Assembly: GCF_021043365.1 (NCBI RefSeq)
Contig: NZ_JAJNDU010000001.1
Location: forward strand, 682,001-746,000
DNA: 64,000 nt
Reading direction: 5' to 3'
From: Sphingomonas sp. IC-11
Lineage (GTDB): Bacteria; Pseudomonadota; Alphaproteobacteria; Sphingomonadales; Sphingomonadaceae
Part shown: in pieces, positions 8,363 through 17,021 of the stretch
How the letters are laid out: each line of letters starts with the position of its first letter
Numbering within the stretch: position 1 is the stretch's first letter
Made by a program: the position numbers and the translations under genes
Notes under the pieces: generated by a model
What the model was told of the DNA's origin: nothing
Seen by the model: only the letters and a program-made list of their open reading frames with translations
The model's database searches: none

Positions 8363-9076
8363 GTGGCGCTCACGCCGCAAAATAACGAAGCATTCCTGCG
8401 CGAGGTCGATGAGGAACTGCGCAAGGAGCAGGCGGCCGCCTTGTGGCGGCGTTGGGGTCTTGCGATCGCTGCTCTCGTGGCGCTGGGACTTGCCATCTTT
8501 GCCGGCTATCTTTTCTGGCAGCATCGCCAGGGCGAGGCTGCGGGCCGCGAGGGAGAGCAGCTGCAGCTGGTCTGGGACAATTTGGCCGCAGGTCAGACTG
8601 CGAAGGCGACTCCACAGATCGCGGAGCTCGCCAAGTCGGATTCAAGCGGGTATCGGGCAATTGCCCTGTTCACGCAGGCAGATCTTTCTCTTCAGAAGAA
8701 TGATCTGAAGAATGCAGCAGCGAAGTTCGGCGAGATTGCCGCCGATGAGTCGTTGGCCGAGCCGTTCCGACAGCTCGCGCTCGTCCGGCAGACCATGGCC
8801 GAATTCGACACGATCAAGCCCGAACAGGTCGTGGCGCGGCTGCGGGGTGTGGCGGTGCCGGAAAACGCTTACTTCGGCAGTGCTGGCGAACTGGTGGCGC
8901 TCGCTTATCTGAAACAGGGCCGCCGCGATCTGGCTGGGCGGCTATTCGGGCAATTGGCTCAGGCTGAGCAGGTGCCGCCGTCGATCCGTCAACGCGCCGT
9001 TCAGATGGCAGGCTTACTGGGCGTCGATGCTGTGCCGGCTGACGCAGGCGCGAAAGAGGACGTGACGAAGCAATGA
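8363..9076 (+). CDS. YfgM-like membrane-anchored TPR protein
   Basis: A 237-aa protein with a cytoplasmic N-terminus (LREVDEELRKEQ), one transmembrane helix at about residues 30-50 and a periplasmic TPR-like domain. This is the architecture of YfgM, the SecYEG-associated periplasmic chaperone partner. The gene order YfgM-like/bamB/der reproduces the E. coli yfgM-bamB-der order, which supports the call. GTG start with TTGGAG eight bases upstream. It overlaps bamB by 4 nt, implying translational coupling. Confidence 0.8.
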   Translation: MALTPQNNEAFLREVDEELRKEQAAALWRRWGLAIAALVALGLAIFAGYLFWQHRQGEAAGREGEQLQLVWDNLAAGQTAKATPQIAELAKSDSSGYRAIALFTQADLSLQKNDLKNAAAKFGEIAADESLAEPFRQLALVRQTMAEFDTIKPEQVVARLRGVAVPENAYFGSAGELVALAYLKQGRRDLAGRLFGQLAQAEQVPPSIRQRAVQMAGLLGVDAVPADAGAKEDVTKQ

Positions 9077-10395
9077 GGAAGTCGATCGCCGCTCCTGTCG
9101 CGCTTGCCGCGTTGATGGGGCTCAGCGCCTGCGGGGTTTTCAAGTCTGACCCGAAGAAGACGCCGACGGTCGGTAACCGCGTACCTATTCTTGCAGCTGA
9201 AAATGCGGCGGAGGTTGATCCGGCGCTGTCAGGCGTTCAGGTGCTGCTGCCTCCGGCAGTCGCCAATGCGGAATGGTCTCAGCCGGGTGGCAATGCCTCC
9301 AAGTCGATGGGGCACCTGGCGCTCGGCGGGTCGCCATCGCGGCTGTGGAGCGCCACGATCGATGGTGGGTCCAATCGCCAGCGGCTCGGCGCAGCACCGG
9401 TCGTTGCCGAAGGGCGCGTCTTTGTCGTTGACGTAGACGCTCGTGTTCATGCTTTTTCTGCTGACAGTGGCGCAACGCAATGGACCGTAGCGCTATCCGA
9501 CAGCGAAGAGAACAAGGCGGCGCGGTTCGGCGGCGGCGTCAGCTATGACGGCGGCCGAGTGTATGCCACGGACGGTCTTGGCGACGTCGTGGCCCTGAGC
9601 GTGACGGATGGTTCCGTGGCGTGGCGGGCAAAGCCGGGCGGGCCTTTGCGCGGCGCGCCGACGATCGCGAACGGCCAAGTCTATGTCCTGAGCCAGGACA
9701 ACCAGCTGTACGCGCTCGATCAGAATGACGGCAAGGTGGTGTGGACCGGTACTGCCAGCGTGGAAACGCAGGGCGTGTTCGGTGTCGCGGCGCCAGCGGC
9801 GGCGGCCGGGACGATCGTGGCCGGCTTCTCGTCGGGCGAATTGAACGCCTATCGATATGAGAACGGGCGCACGCTGTGGCAGGATGCCTTGTCGCGCACG
9901 AGCATCTCGACTTCGGTGTCCAGCCTAGCCGACATTGATGCCGATCCGGTGATCGAGGATGGGCGCGCTTATGCCGTCGGTCAGGGGGGGCGCATGGTGG
10001 CGGTCGAAATTGCGACCGGCCAGCGGCTCTGGGAACAGAATTTCGCCAGCATCACGACCCCGTGGCTGGCCGGCGAGTGGCTTTTCGTCATCACCGATGA
10101 CGCCCGCCTCGTTTGCCTTTCGCGCGCCAATGGCAAGGTGCGCTGGATCGGGCAGTTGCAGGCGTATCGTAACGTCGAGAAGAGGAAGGGCGCCTATACC
10201 TGGTACGGTCCCGTTCTGGCCGGCGACCGGCTGTGGCTGACCAATTCGCATGGTGAGCTTGTTGCTGCGTCTCCCGCTGATGGCAGCGTACAGGTGACGA
10301 TCGATGCGGCGAAGTCGTTCACTTTGCCGCCGGTCGTGGCGAACCAGACGCTGTACGTTCTCGATCAGCAGGGCAAATTGTCCGCCTATCGTTGA
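9073..10395 (+). CDS. bamB: Outer-membrane assembly lipoprotein BamB
   Basis: 440-aa lipoprotein with a signal peptide and lipobox LSAC (Cys at about residue 20), followed by repeated PQQ/beta-propeller blades such as GRVFVVDVDARVHAFSADSG, GQVYVLSQDNQLYALDQNDG and DRLWLTNSHGEL. BamB is the propeller subunit of the BAM complex, which folds beta-barrels into the outer membrane. Its ATG overlaps the stop of the YfgM-like gene and it lies 105 nt upstream of der, the conserved neighbourhood. Confidence 0.93.
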   Translation: MRKSIAAPVALAALMGLSACGVFKSDPKKTPTVGNRVPILAAENAAEVDPALSGVQVLLPPAVANAEWSQPGGNASKSMGHLALGGSPSRLWSATIDGGSNRQRLGAAPVVAEGRVFVVDVDARVHAFSADSGATQWTVALSDSEENKAARFGGGVSYDGGRVYATDGLGDVVALSVTDGSVAWRAKPGGPLRGAPTIANGQVYVLSQDNQLYALDQNDGKVVWTGTASVETQGVFGVAAPAAAAGTIVAGFSSGELNAYRYENGRTLWQDALSRTSISTSVSSLADIDADPVIEDGRAYAVGQGGRMVAVEIATGQRLWEQNFASITTPWLAGEWLFVITDDARLVCLSRANGKVRWIGQLQAYRNVEKRKGAYTWYGPVLAGDRLWLTNSHGELVAASPADGSVQVTIDAAKSFTLPPVVANQTLYVLDQQGKLSAYR

Positions 10396-10500
10396 GCCTT
10401 GCGGGGCGCCGCCGCTTCAGTGACGCCCCGTGCGGCCCTTGGTCGCCGATTATAGGCGATCGTGCTTTCGCTACTGCGGCGGGAGTTGTAGGGGCACGCG

Positions 10501-11856
10501 ATGGCACGCCTTCCCACCGTCGCAATCGTTGGTCGACCTAATGTCGGCAAGTCGACGCTGTTCAACCGTCTTGTCGGAAAGAAGTTAGCGCTGGTCGATG
10601 ATCGGCCCGGCGTCACTCGTGATCGCCGTGAAGGCGACGCGACCCTCCTCGGCCTCAATTTCCGCGTCGTGGATACTGCCGGCTACGAGGATCATGACGC
10701 TCACTCGCTCCCCGGCCGAATGCGCCTCCAGACGGAGGCGGCAGTGGCTGCCGCAGATGTGGCGCTGTTCATGGTCGATGCGCGCGCCGGCGTGGTGCCG
10801 TTGGACGAGGAGATCGCCCGCTGGCTGCGTGGATCCACGACGCCCATCGTGCTGGTCGCGAACAAAGCCGAGGGACGCGCGGGCGAACAGGGCATCCTGG
10901 AGGCACTGGCGCTCGGCTTTGGCGACCCAGTGCAGCTCTCCGCGGAGCATGGTGAAGGCGTTGCAGACCTGTTTGAGGCGCTTCTGCCACATCTTGAGCG
11001 CGAGGATGAGGCCGAAGCCGAATCGGATGACGATGAGGATCTCGCCGCTCCTCTAAAGCTCGCCATTGTTGGGCGGCCGAATGCCGGCAAGTCAACGCTG
11101 GTAAACCGGATGCTCGGTGAAGACCGTATGATCACCGGCCCTGAAGCCGGAATCACGCGCGATTCGATCGCAATCGATTGGGAGTGGCAGGGGCGACCCG
11201 TCCGGCTCATCGACACAGCCGGGATGCGCAAGCGGGCGAAGGTGCAGGACAAGCTGGAAAAGCTGTCGGTGGCGGATGCGCTACATGCCGTGGACTTTGC
11301 AGAGGTCGTCGTGCTTCTGCTGGACGCTACGCTTGGACTTGAGTCCCAGGACCTTCGCATTGCCGATCGCGTCTTGGAGGAAGGGCGTGCGCTGATCATC
11401 GCGCTGAACAAGTGGGACGTGGCGCAAGATCCGTCCTCTTTGTTCAATGGCGTTAAGGCAGCGCTTGGCGACGGGTTGAGCCAGGTAAAGGGGGTTCCGC
11501 TGATTACCGTGTCCGCAATGACGGGACGCGGCATCGATCAGCTGCTGTCGGCGGCTTTCGAAACAAGGGAGGCCTGGTCTCGCCGCGTGCCGACGGGCGA
11601 GCTAAACCGTTGGTTCGAACGCGCGATCGAAGCCAATCCGCCACCCGCCCCGGGGGGCAAGCGGATCAAGATGCGATACGTTACCCAAGTGAAAACACGG
11701 CCGCCGAGCTTTGTGATCTTCGGCACACGGGTCGACCAGCTTCCGGCGAGTTACGAGCGCTATCTGGTAAACTCGCTGCGTCGCGATCTGGGCTTTGGTG
11801 CGGTTCCCATCCGTCTCACACTTCGCGCCCCGAAGAATCCATTTGGGGGACAATGA
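10501..11856 (+). CDS. der: Ribosome-assembly GTPase Der (EngA)
   Basis: 451-aa protein with two tandem GTPase domains. The first has GRPNVGKST (residues about 10-18) and DTAGYED; the second has GRPNAGKST (about 187-195), DTAGMRKRAKVQ, and NKWD. A C-terminal KH-like domain ends the protein (RPPSFVIFGTRVDQLPASY). An acidic linker (EDEAEAESDDDEDL) joins the G domains. Der is essential for 50S subunit maturation. The double-G architecture is unique to this family. Confidence 0.97.
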   Translation: MARLPTVAIVGRPNVGKSTLFNRLVGKKLALVDDRPGVTRDRREGDATLLGLNFRVVDTAGYEDHDAHSLPGRMRLQTEAAVAAADVALFMVDARAGVVPLDEEIARWLRGSTTPIVLVANKAEGRAGEQGILEALALGFGDPVQLSAEHGEGVADLFEALLPHLEREDEAEAESDDDEDLAAPLKLAIVGRPNAGKSTLVNRMLGEDRMITGPEAGITRDSIAIDWEWQGRPVRLIDTAGMRKRAKVQDKLEKLSVADALHAVDFAEVVVLLLDATLGLESQDLRIADRVLEEGRALIIALNKWDVAQDPSSLFNGVKAALGDGLSQVKGVPLITVSAMTGRGIDQLLSAAFETREAWSRRVPTGELNRWFERAIEANPPPAPGGKRIKMRYVTQVKTRPPSFVIFGTRVDQLPASYERYLVNSLRRDLGFGAVPIRLTLRAPKNPFGGQ

Positions 11857-11937
11857 CTATCTTCTCTTTACGCGCGCTATATTAGCCTGCGATGGAGAAG
11901 CATTCGGTCGCTTCGGGCCTGATTGAGGGACAAGATC

Positions 11938-12375
11938 GTGTCGTTCGAAGGTAGCACCCTTGTAGACTGGCCCTCGTTCGCCAAAACAAAGGCTGAGCTT
12001 GGCGCTGACCTGCTGCGTATCCTGGGTTACTTCCGCGAGGACGGGGTTAAATCAGTATCTGCCATCGAAGATGCGATGCGCGCCGGGAACGCTGCTGGTC
12101 TGGTGATCCCGGCTCATACATTAAAGGGCGAAGCGCGTCAGTTCGGCGCGTTTCCGCTGGCCGACCTTGCCGAGAAGATCGAGTTCGTTGCCCGCGATCT
12201 CGTGGAAACCCGCGACACGCCGGAAGCGGTGCTTGAAGACGTCGTGGGGCTCCGCCCATTGTTCACGCAAACGCTTGCGCTGCTGGAGCGCGAAGCCACT
12301 CCCGTGAGGGATCGCCGACCCGTGCTGGGCTTTGGCCGCCGTCCGGTTCAGGGTGGCGGCTTCGGTCGGGCCTGA
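11938..12375 (+). CDS. Stand-alone Hpt (histidine phosphotransfer) protein
   Basis: A 145-aa protein with the Hpt signature AHTLKGEARQFG; His60 is the expected phospho-acceptor, followed by the canonical Lys-Gly. The domain spans about residues 10-110 and is followed by a short basic glycine-rich tail. It would relay phosphate between a hybrid kinase and a response regulator, but no partner is adjacent. GTG 11938 was chosen because GAGGGA lies seven bases upstream. A TTG at 11923 has no ribosome site. Confidence 0.8.
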   Translation: MSFEGSTLVDWPSFAKTKAELGADLLRILGYFREDGVKSVSAIEDAMRAGNAAGLVIPAHTLKGEARQFGAFPLADLAEKIEFVARDLVETRDTPEAVLEDVVGLRPLFTQTLALLEREATPVRDRRPVLGFGRRPVQGGGFGRA

Positions 12376-12484
12376 GCGCCATCTGAGAGCGGGTGGTTGC
12401 TGCCCATCAAAGCGCTGGCGATCGGTGGCATAGCGAAGCCGTTGGCTGACCTTGATCAACCCTGACATTGATCCTGGATAATAT

Positions 12485-12516
12485 GTCGCGCGAGCGTGTG
12501 ACCAAGCCCGCGCGAC
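12485..12516 (-). terminator. Hairpin downstream of bfr
   Basis: An 8-bp perfect stem (GTCGCGCG/CGCGCGAC) begins nine bases after the bfr stop on the minus strand. There is no clear U-run, so it may only protect the transcript end. Confidence 0.35.
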
Positions 12517-12525
12517 GACAAGGTG

Positions 12526-13011
12526 TCAGCCGTGCGGCTTGTCCGCTTCGGCGTTGAGCTGAATGTAGTTCTGCAGGCCCATCCGCTCGATCATCTCGAA
12601 CTGGCGCTCCAGCGTGTCTACATGCTCTTCCTCGCTGAGCAGGATCCGCGTGAACAGGTCGCGGCTGCCGAAGTCCTTGACCTCTTCGCAATAGGTGATC
12701 GCGGCCTTGAGTTGTGCGACAGCCTCGATCTCCATGGCGAGATCGGCCTTGAGCACCTCCTCAACGGTTTCGCCAATGCGCAGACGGCCGAGGAGCTGGA
12801 AATTGGGCAGGCCATCAAGGAACAGGATGCGCTCCGCCAGCCAATCGGCGTGCTTCATCTCGTCGATGGATTCGTGCCGCTCATATTCAGCAAGCTTCTT
12901 GACGCCCCAATGCTCGAGCAGTCGGTAATGCAGCCAATATTGGTTGATGGCCGTTAGTTCATTCTTGAGCGTCTCGTTCAGAAACTCGATGACGCGCGCG
13001 TCGCCCTTCAT
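12526..13011 (-). CDS. bfr: Bacterioferritin
   Basis: 161-aa bacterioferritin of standard length. The ferroxidase ligands are all in E. coli positions: Glu18, Glu51, His54, Glu94, Glu127 and His130. Met52, the haem axial ligand, is present in HESIDEMKHAD. It stores iron as a ferric mineral in a 24-mer shell. The gene follows bfd on the same strand with a 97-bp gap; Bfd is the ferredoxin that reduces Bfr haem to release iron. Confidence 0.97.
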   Translation of the reverse strand: MKGDARVIEFLNETLKNELTAINQYWLHYRLLEHWGVKKLAEYERHESIDEMKHADWLAERILFLDGLPNFQLLGRLRIGETVEEVLKADLAMEIEAVAQLKAAITYCEEVKDFGSRDLFTRILLSEEEHVDTLERQFEMIERMGLQNYIQLNAEADKPHG

Positions 13012-13108
13012 TGTAGTGCCTCCGTGTTGGCATCGCCTCTACCTTGGCGAACCTACATGCAGCAATCAAAAAAGGGCGGATTTCTGCGGATTTTAAAAGC
13101 TGCGACTG

Positions 13109-13279
13109 TTACGCAGCAGCACGCTCTTCATCGATAATCGCTCGCGCAAACGGCGTGCACTGACCACATTTCGGCTGGCGCCCCAACGACCGATAAGCCT
13201 GGCACGCAGTTGTCGACCCAGCACGCGCGGCTTCACGAACTTGGCTTTCCCGGATGGCGTTGCAAACGCAGACAACCAA
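13109..13279 (-). CDS. bfd: Bacterioferritin-associated ferredoxin Bfd (short gene, TTG start)
   Basis: A 56-codon gene. The product begins (M)VVCVCNAIRES and carries the four [2Fe-2S] ligands Cys4, Cys6, Cys38 and Cys41 (CVC then KCGQC), the BFD-like arrangement. GREAARAG-type helix residues and a C-terminal ARAIIDEER helix also fit. The start is TTG with AAGGAG seven bases upstream; no ATG or GTG alternative exists near the CxC. Bfd binds the Bfr shell and passes electrons to its haem to mobilise iron. A TGCGA-N5-TCGCA palindrome lies about 40 bp upstream. Confidence 0.9.
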   Translation of the reverse strand: MVVCVCNAIRESQVREAARAGSTTACQAYRSLGRQPKCGQCTPFARAIIDEERAAA

Positions 13280-13317
13280 TGGACCACTCCTTCTTGCGGC
13301 ACGTCAGGTACCGCTAG

Positions 13318-13332
13318 TGCGAGGAGTTCGCA
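13318..13332. promoter_or_regulatory. Palindrome TGCGA-N5-TCGCA upstream of bfd
   Basis: A perfect 5-5-5 inverted repeat lies 39 nt before the bfd start codon. Iron-responsive control of bfd is usual and alphaproteobacterial Fur-family operators can be of this shape, so it is a candidate iron-regulator site. That link is an inference. Confidence 0.35.
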
Positions 13333-13352
13333 AGTAGTTTTGCGCATGGTTC

Positions 13353-14657
13353 TCAAAAGCGGTTCTCAGCCGTTGGTCGCAGTTGATTCATTTTACCTTG
13401 TGCAAGGGAGCGCCAGAGCCACTCGAACGGCCCATAGCGGAATCGGCGCAGCCACAGATGTGACCACACTAGCATCAGGACCCATATCGTCAGGACGACT
13501 GGATAAAGTTGCCACCGGGTCAGGTACCCGAACCACCCGAGGCCGTAACCGCAGAACACGAAGGTGCAGACGAGGCTGGTACACAGATAGTTGCTGAGCG
13601 CGGTGCGCCCGACGGCGACCAGTCGGGCGACGAATGGGGAACAGTACCCCATCTTAACGCAAAGAATGATGACGGCCGCATGCGCCAGCGTCATTCCCGG
13701 GCGGAGAAGCACCAGGTGAAGCGGGTCGGAAAGTAACAGAGTGATCGGATCGAAACCCGAACGATCAATCCACCACACCAAAGGTAGATACAACGGCAGG
13801 CACAGACCGTAACCGACAAACAGCACGGATTCGTATCGACGGCGTGACCACCCGCCGCTGAAGAATCCGCTTCGGTACAGCGCCATGCCGAGGAGCATCA
13901 GGGCGATCGTCTCCGGGAGCGTGGCTGGCAGGGCGTGTCGATGTGCCTCGGCGGTCATGGCAAAGCGCATCGGCAGCACATTGCTCCAGCCTCCGCGGAA
14001 TGCCTCTAGCTCTGCGGTGGGGACGGCACGAAGCTGGTCCAGGCTGTTCCGATATTTCGTCCATTCGTCGCGAAGAGAAGTGGACGCGTGAGTAGCAGTC
14101 GCCCGCTCCTGGAACTGACGTGCAGCAGCATAATCCAGTGTGCCGCTTGCAAGCTGCGCCGCCATGAGCAGCGCTGCGACCGCAACCAGACGAGAGGTGT
14201 CCCAGCGCCAGGCGAAGAAAACGACGCAGCCGCAAAGCGCGTAGAGTACCAGGATGTCGCCGGACCAGATCATGTACGCGTGCACCATGCCGATCCCAAG
14301 CAGGCTGACCATGCGGGCAGCGTGCCGCCGTATGGGTGAAGCGCCGCTCGCAACCGTTCTCTCGGCAATCAGGATCGTCGAGGCGCCAAACAGCATCGTG
14401 AAGAGGCCGCGCATCTTGCCGTCCGCCAAAACAAAGGCGAGCGCCCACGCCCACCAATCGGCTCCGGTCGCGCCACCATAGAATGTCGGATCGCTATAGG
14501 CATAGCGTGGCAGCCCGAAGCTCACGATGTTGAGCAGCAGGATGCCCATCACCGCGAAACCGCGCACGGCGTCGATCGTCTGGATCCGGGCAGTCTCCGC
14601 AACCGTCCTGACTTGGTCAGGAGAAGGCGCCTGGACTGCGAAAGGCTGCTGGGTCAG
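13353..14657 (-). CDS. DUF418 (YeiB-type) multi-pass membrane protein
   Basis: About 434 aa with some eight hydrophobic helices and the C-terminal DUF418 signature (GRTALSNYLCTS, then GPFEWLWRSL). Role unknown; the family is linked to envelope or acyltransferase-like functions. The first usual start codon, GTG at 14567, would cut into the conserved N-terminus: RIQTIDAVRGFAVMGILLLN continues upstream in frame with no ATG/GTG/TTG. A CTG at 14657 overlaps the TGA of a small upstream gene (CTGA) and has GGCGAG eight bases ahead. I propose it as the start, with moderate doubt. Confidence 0.75.
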   Translation of the reverse strand: MTQQPFAVQAPSPDQVRTVAETARIQTIDAVRGFAVMGILLLNIVSFGLPRYAYSDPTFYGGATGADWWAWALAFVLADGKMRGLFTMLFGASTILIAERTVASGASPIRRHAARMVSLLGIGMVHAYMIWSGDILVLYALCGCVVFFAWRWDTSRLVAVAALLMAAQLASGTLDYAAARQFQERATATHASTSLRDEWTKYRNSLDQLRAVPTAELEAFRGGWSNVLPMRFAMTAEAHRHALPATLPETIALMLLGMALYRSGFFSGGWSRRRYESVLFVGYGLCLPLYLPLVWWIDRSGFDPITLLLSDPLHLVLLRPGMTLAHAAVIILCVKMGYCSPFVARLVAVGRTALSNYLCTSLVCTFVFCGYGLGWFGYLTRWQLYPVVLTIWVLMLVWSHLWLRRFRYGPFEWLWRSLAQGKMNQLRPTAENRF

Positions 14658-14827
14658 TCGATGAGCTCGCCGGCTTGATCGCCGTGTCCACGACGGACCC
14701 GGCGGCGCGCGTTCTTGCGGCGAGGCGATACCCTCTCGAGGGCGATGATCGTGACGACCAGCAGAACCAAAATACTGGCGAAGAAGATTCCGTAATCGGA
14801 CGATAGATCAAATCGAAGCAGGCCCAT
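14654..14827 (-). CDS. 57-aa single-pass membrane protein upstream of DUF418
   Basis: Small ORF with an apolar helix at residues 14-30 (IFFASILVLLVVTIIAL) and a strongly basic tail (RKNARRRVRRGHG), so probably one helix with the tail in the cytoplasm. A weak GAG ribosome site precedes the ATG. Its stop overlaps the proposed CTG start of the DUF418 gene, suggesting coupling. No family recognised; the composition and coupling argue that it is real, but this is inference. Confidence 0.5.
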   Translation of the reverse strand: MGLLRFDLSSDYGIFFASILVLLVVTIIALERVSPRRKNARRRVRRGHGDQAGELID

Positions 14828-14901
14828 GATCAGCTCGTCAGCCTAGCCCCCAAGGGCCAATCCGTGCTGCGATACAGCTGTCCGGGCAGGGAGGAAAGCC
14901 T

Positions 14902-15702
14902 TCAGCCAACCGGACGCGCCGTCTGCCGGAACGCGCGCCACTCGTCACGGGCTGCGAGCAGTTTGCGTCGAACCAGATCGTACAGCGCAGTATCACGCTG
15001 GTTAAATGCAGCGATCATCTCGCGAAGCGCGGGCGTGTCCTCGACCGCATTGTCGGCCGTGTCCTCCGTCTTGCGCTTGTGTTCAGAAGGCATCCGATCA
15101 TGACCGAGCAACAACGACAGGATATTGAATGAGAGAGGGTACATCTCGAGCAAGCCGATGAAGGCATAGTTGGTGCTGATGAAGACATCGATCTCGGCTG
15201 GCGTGCGGACGTTTCCCGGCATGACGAACCTGGCCATCTTGTCCTGAGTCTCTGATGCCTCAACGTAGCTTTCAATCGTCGGGAAGCGCTCGATCGTCTC
15301 CTTGTACGTGGGGTGCGTTGGGGTACGCGAATATCGATAGTCCGAAATGACCCGCTTCACCGGGTCACGCAGGAACGTGAAAGCACGTGTGTCTTGGCGC
15401 GCCGCCCGAATGGGCTCAGCCTGCGTCCATGAGAAGTGGCCGGAGCAGGATCGCGCTGCCATCAGCGCACCGCTGTCGATCACAGTCGCGATCTCGTCCT
15501 CGATCCGGGAAAAGGTCACGGTGTCGCCATAGAAATAGCGGCGATGGATGTTGTGATAAGGCGGGCGCATCCGGTCCAGCTCTGCCGAAAGCGATGACCC
15601 GGCAGTCTTGGGGATGTGGATAAACACGCAGAGTTCGCGGTCGAAGCGGTTCGAGTTGACGAACTCTTGCAGCGTACCCCGAGTAATGTCGCCAAACCCC
15701 AC
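14902..15702 (-). CDS. Sulfotransferase family protein
   Basis: 266 aa. The N-terminal IHIPKTAGSSL is the 5'-phosphosulfate loop that binds PAPS, and FLRDPVKRVISDYRY is the 3'-phosphate-binding segment. This pattern is that of Golgi-type (sulfotransfer_2) carbohydrate sulfotransferases, which in bacteria often modify surface polysaccharide. No signal peptide is seen, so it should act in the cytoplasm. The neighbours are membrane and exported proteins of unknown role. The acceptor substrate cannot be predicted. Confidence 0.85.
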   Translation of the reverse strand: MGFGDITRGTLQEFVNSNRFDRELCVFIHIPKTAGSSLSAELDRMRPPYHNIHRRYFYGDTVTFSRIEDEIATVIDSGALMAARSCSGHFSWTQAEPIRAARQDTRAFTFLRDPVKRVISDYRYSRTPTHPTYKETIERFPTIESYVEASETQDKMARFVMPGNVRTPAEIDVFISTNYAFIGLLEMYPLSFNILSLLLGHDRMPSEHKRKTEDTADNAVEDTPALREMIAAFNQRDTALYDLVRRKLLAARDEWRAFRQTARPVG

Positions 15703-15794
15703 GATCGATCCTTTTGTTAAGCCGTGCCGGCGGCGATGGACGCAGCGAATGACAATCTACAAGCGGGCATCCGACCAGGCGTGAGGCGAAGGCA

Positions 15795-17021
15795 TCAAGC
15801 TGCCGGTCGCAATCTCCGACGTTCCGGACGGTTATTATTCTCCAGGACGTCGTCCGCGATTCGCACGATCGGCGCGCGCTCAGTGACGTTTCGACCGATC
15901 CGCAGCCCCGGCGATTCGTAGATGCGTATGCCCAGGGCGAAGCTGTCGGCGAGTCGATTGTTTTCAACCAATCCGCTGGCGTGAGCGAACATCAAGGCGT
16001 CGTCTCCTGTGCCGCGAAAATCGTTGCCGGTCACCAGATGGCCTCGCGTCTGACTCGGTTGCATCGGGTGGCCGATCTGAGGCCCGCCACTGCTACTCGC
16101 CAAAGCGAAGCGGATGCCGTTGATCGGTGGGGGCGGCGAGATCGAACAATCCTCAATCGTCACATAGTCGACGCGATGGAAGATGCCCCGAGTTTCCATC
16201 AACCAGCGGACGCCGCGAAAGGTGATGTGCGCACCGTCCGTGAAGCGATAGGCGTCACGACCAAATTTGGATTTTACGCCTATAAGATCGCCGGGCCGAA
16301 GCCGGGGCATGTTTCGGCCTTCCCGCAAGTTGAAGTGCCACCTGCCCTTTCCGCCCGGCGCTCGGACCGCTGACAGCCAGTTTACCTGCGGTTGCTCGAC
16401 GTCGATCTGTGGCCCTTGCGGCGTCTCGTTGAAGCGGCGCAGCCATTTCCGATTGACCTCGCGGCCGTCGGCATATTCTTCCTGTACATTCGATAGCAGG
16501 CTCGTAGGCGCCGGAAAGCCTTGCGGTATATCGATGGTCACGGAATTCGGCGTCAGCGCCACGACATGGCCCTGCGTCGTTTCGATCTTCCGCCTCGTCA
16601 TGGTGAGGTCCGCGACGGTGACGCAGCTGGTGCGTCGGCCCATGATTCCGACTAAATCGTCGTCAGTGATGATTGTGGTGCGGTCTTTGCCCGCGCCGGT
16701 GATCGTCAGCATGCCGGGGCAAGCGTCGATACGCGATAGATCGATAGAGGCGGCGCGTGCATCGCCGCCACTCAAATCATGAACGCCTGCGGGAAGGGCG
16801 ATCGTGTAGCGCGATCCCGGCGATCGGGCGATCGCCGCTCGCGCATCAGCAATCGCGCCGGCGAGCGAAACTTGGGTCACGGTGCTCAGCCGCTGACCCG
16901 CCAACTGCCCGGACTGGGCGGAGAGCTGGGCGCTTCCCGCCAACGAGAGAAGCGCCGCGCCGCTCATCATTGCGGCATAAAGGCCGGCGGCGCGGCCGGT
17001 TGCCTTGGTGGCGCGCGTCAA
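15795..17021 (-). CDS. Exported right-handed parallel beta-helix protein
   Basis: 408 aa with an N-terminal signal-anchor region (about residues 12-34). The C-terminal half has beta-helix-type repeats (THITFRGVRWLMET, VDYVTIEDCSI, GHLVTGNDFRGTGDDALMF, SGLVENNRLADSFALGIRI), like pectate-lyase-fold proteins. GTGDDAL resembles the metal-site turn of such folds. Likely periplasmic or secreted and acting on polysaccharide, but no catalytic residues can be assigned. It overlaps the upstream membrane-protein gene by 4 nt, so the two are probably co-translated. Confidence 0.7.
   Translation of the reverse strand: MTRATKATGRAAGLYAAMMSGAALLSLAGSAQLSAQSGQLAGQRLSTVTQVSLAGAIADARAAIARSPGSRYTIALPAGVHDLSGGDARAASIDLSRIDACPGMLTITGAGKDRTTIITDDDLVGIMGRRTSCVTVADLTMTRRKIETTQGHVVALTPNSVTIDIPQGFPAPTSLLSNVQEEYADGREVNRKWLRRFNETPQGPQIDVEQPQVNWLSAVRAPGGKGRWHFNLREGRNMPRLRPGDLIGVKSKFGRDAYRFTDGAHITFRGVRWLMETRGIFHRVDYVTIEDCSISPPPPINGIRFALASSSGGPQIGHPMQPSQTRGHLVTGNDFRGTGDDALMFAHASGLVENNRLADSFALGIRIYESPGLRIGRNVTERAPIVRIADDVLENNNRPERRRLRPAA

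Noticed and set aside
13093-13356. An 87-codon minus-strand frame overlapping bfd
   Set aside because: It is out of frame with the bfd cysteines. The bfd reading in the other frame has the ribosome site and all cluster ligands.
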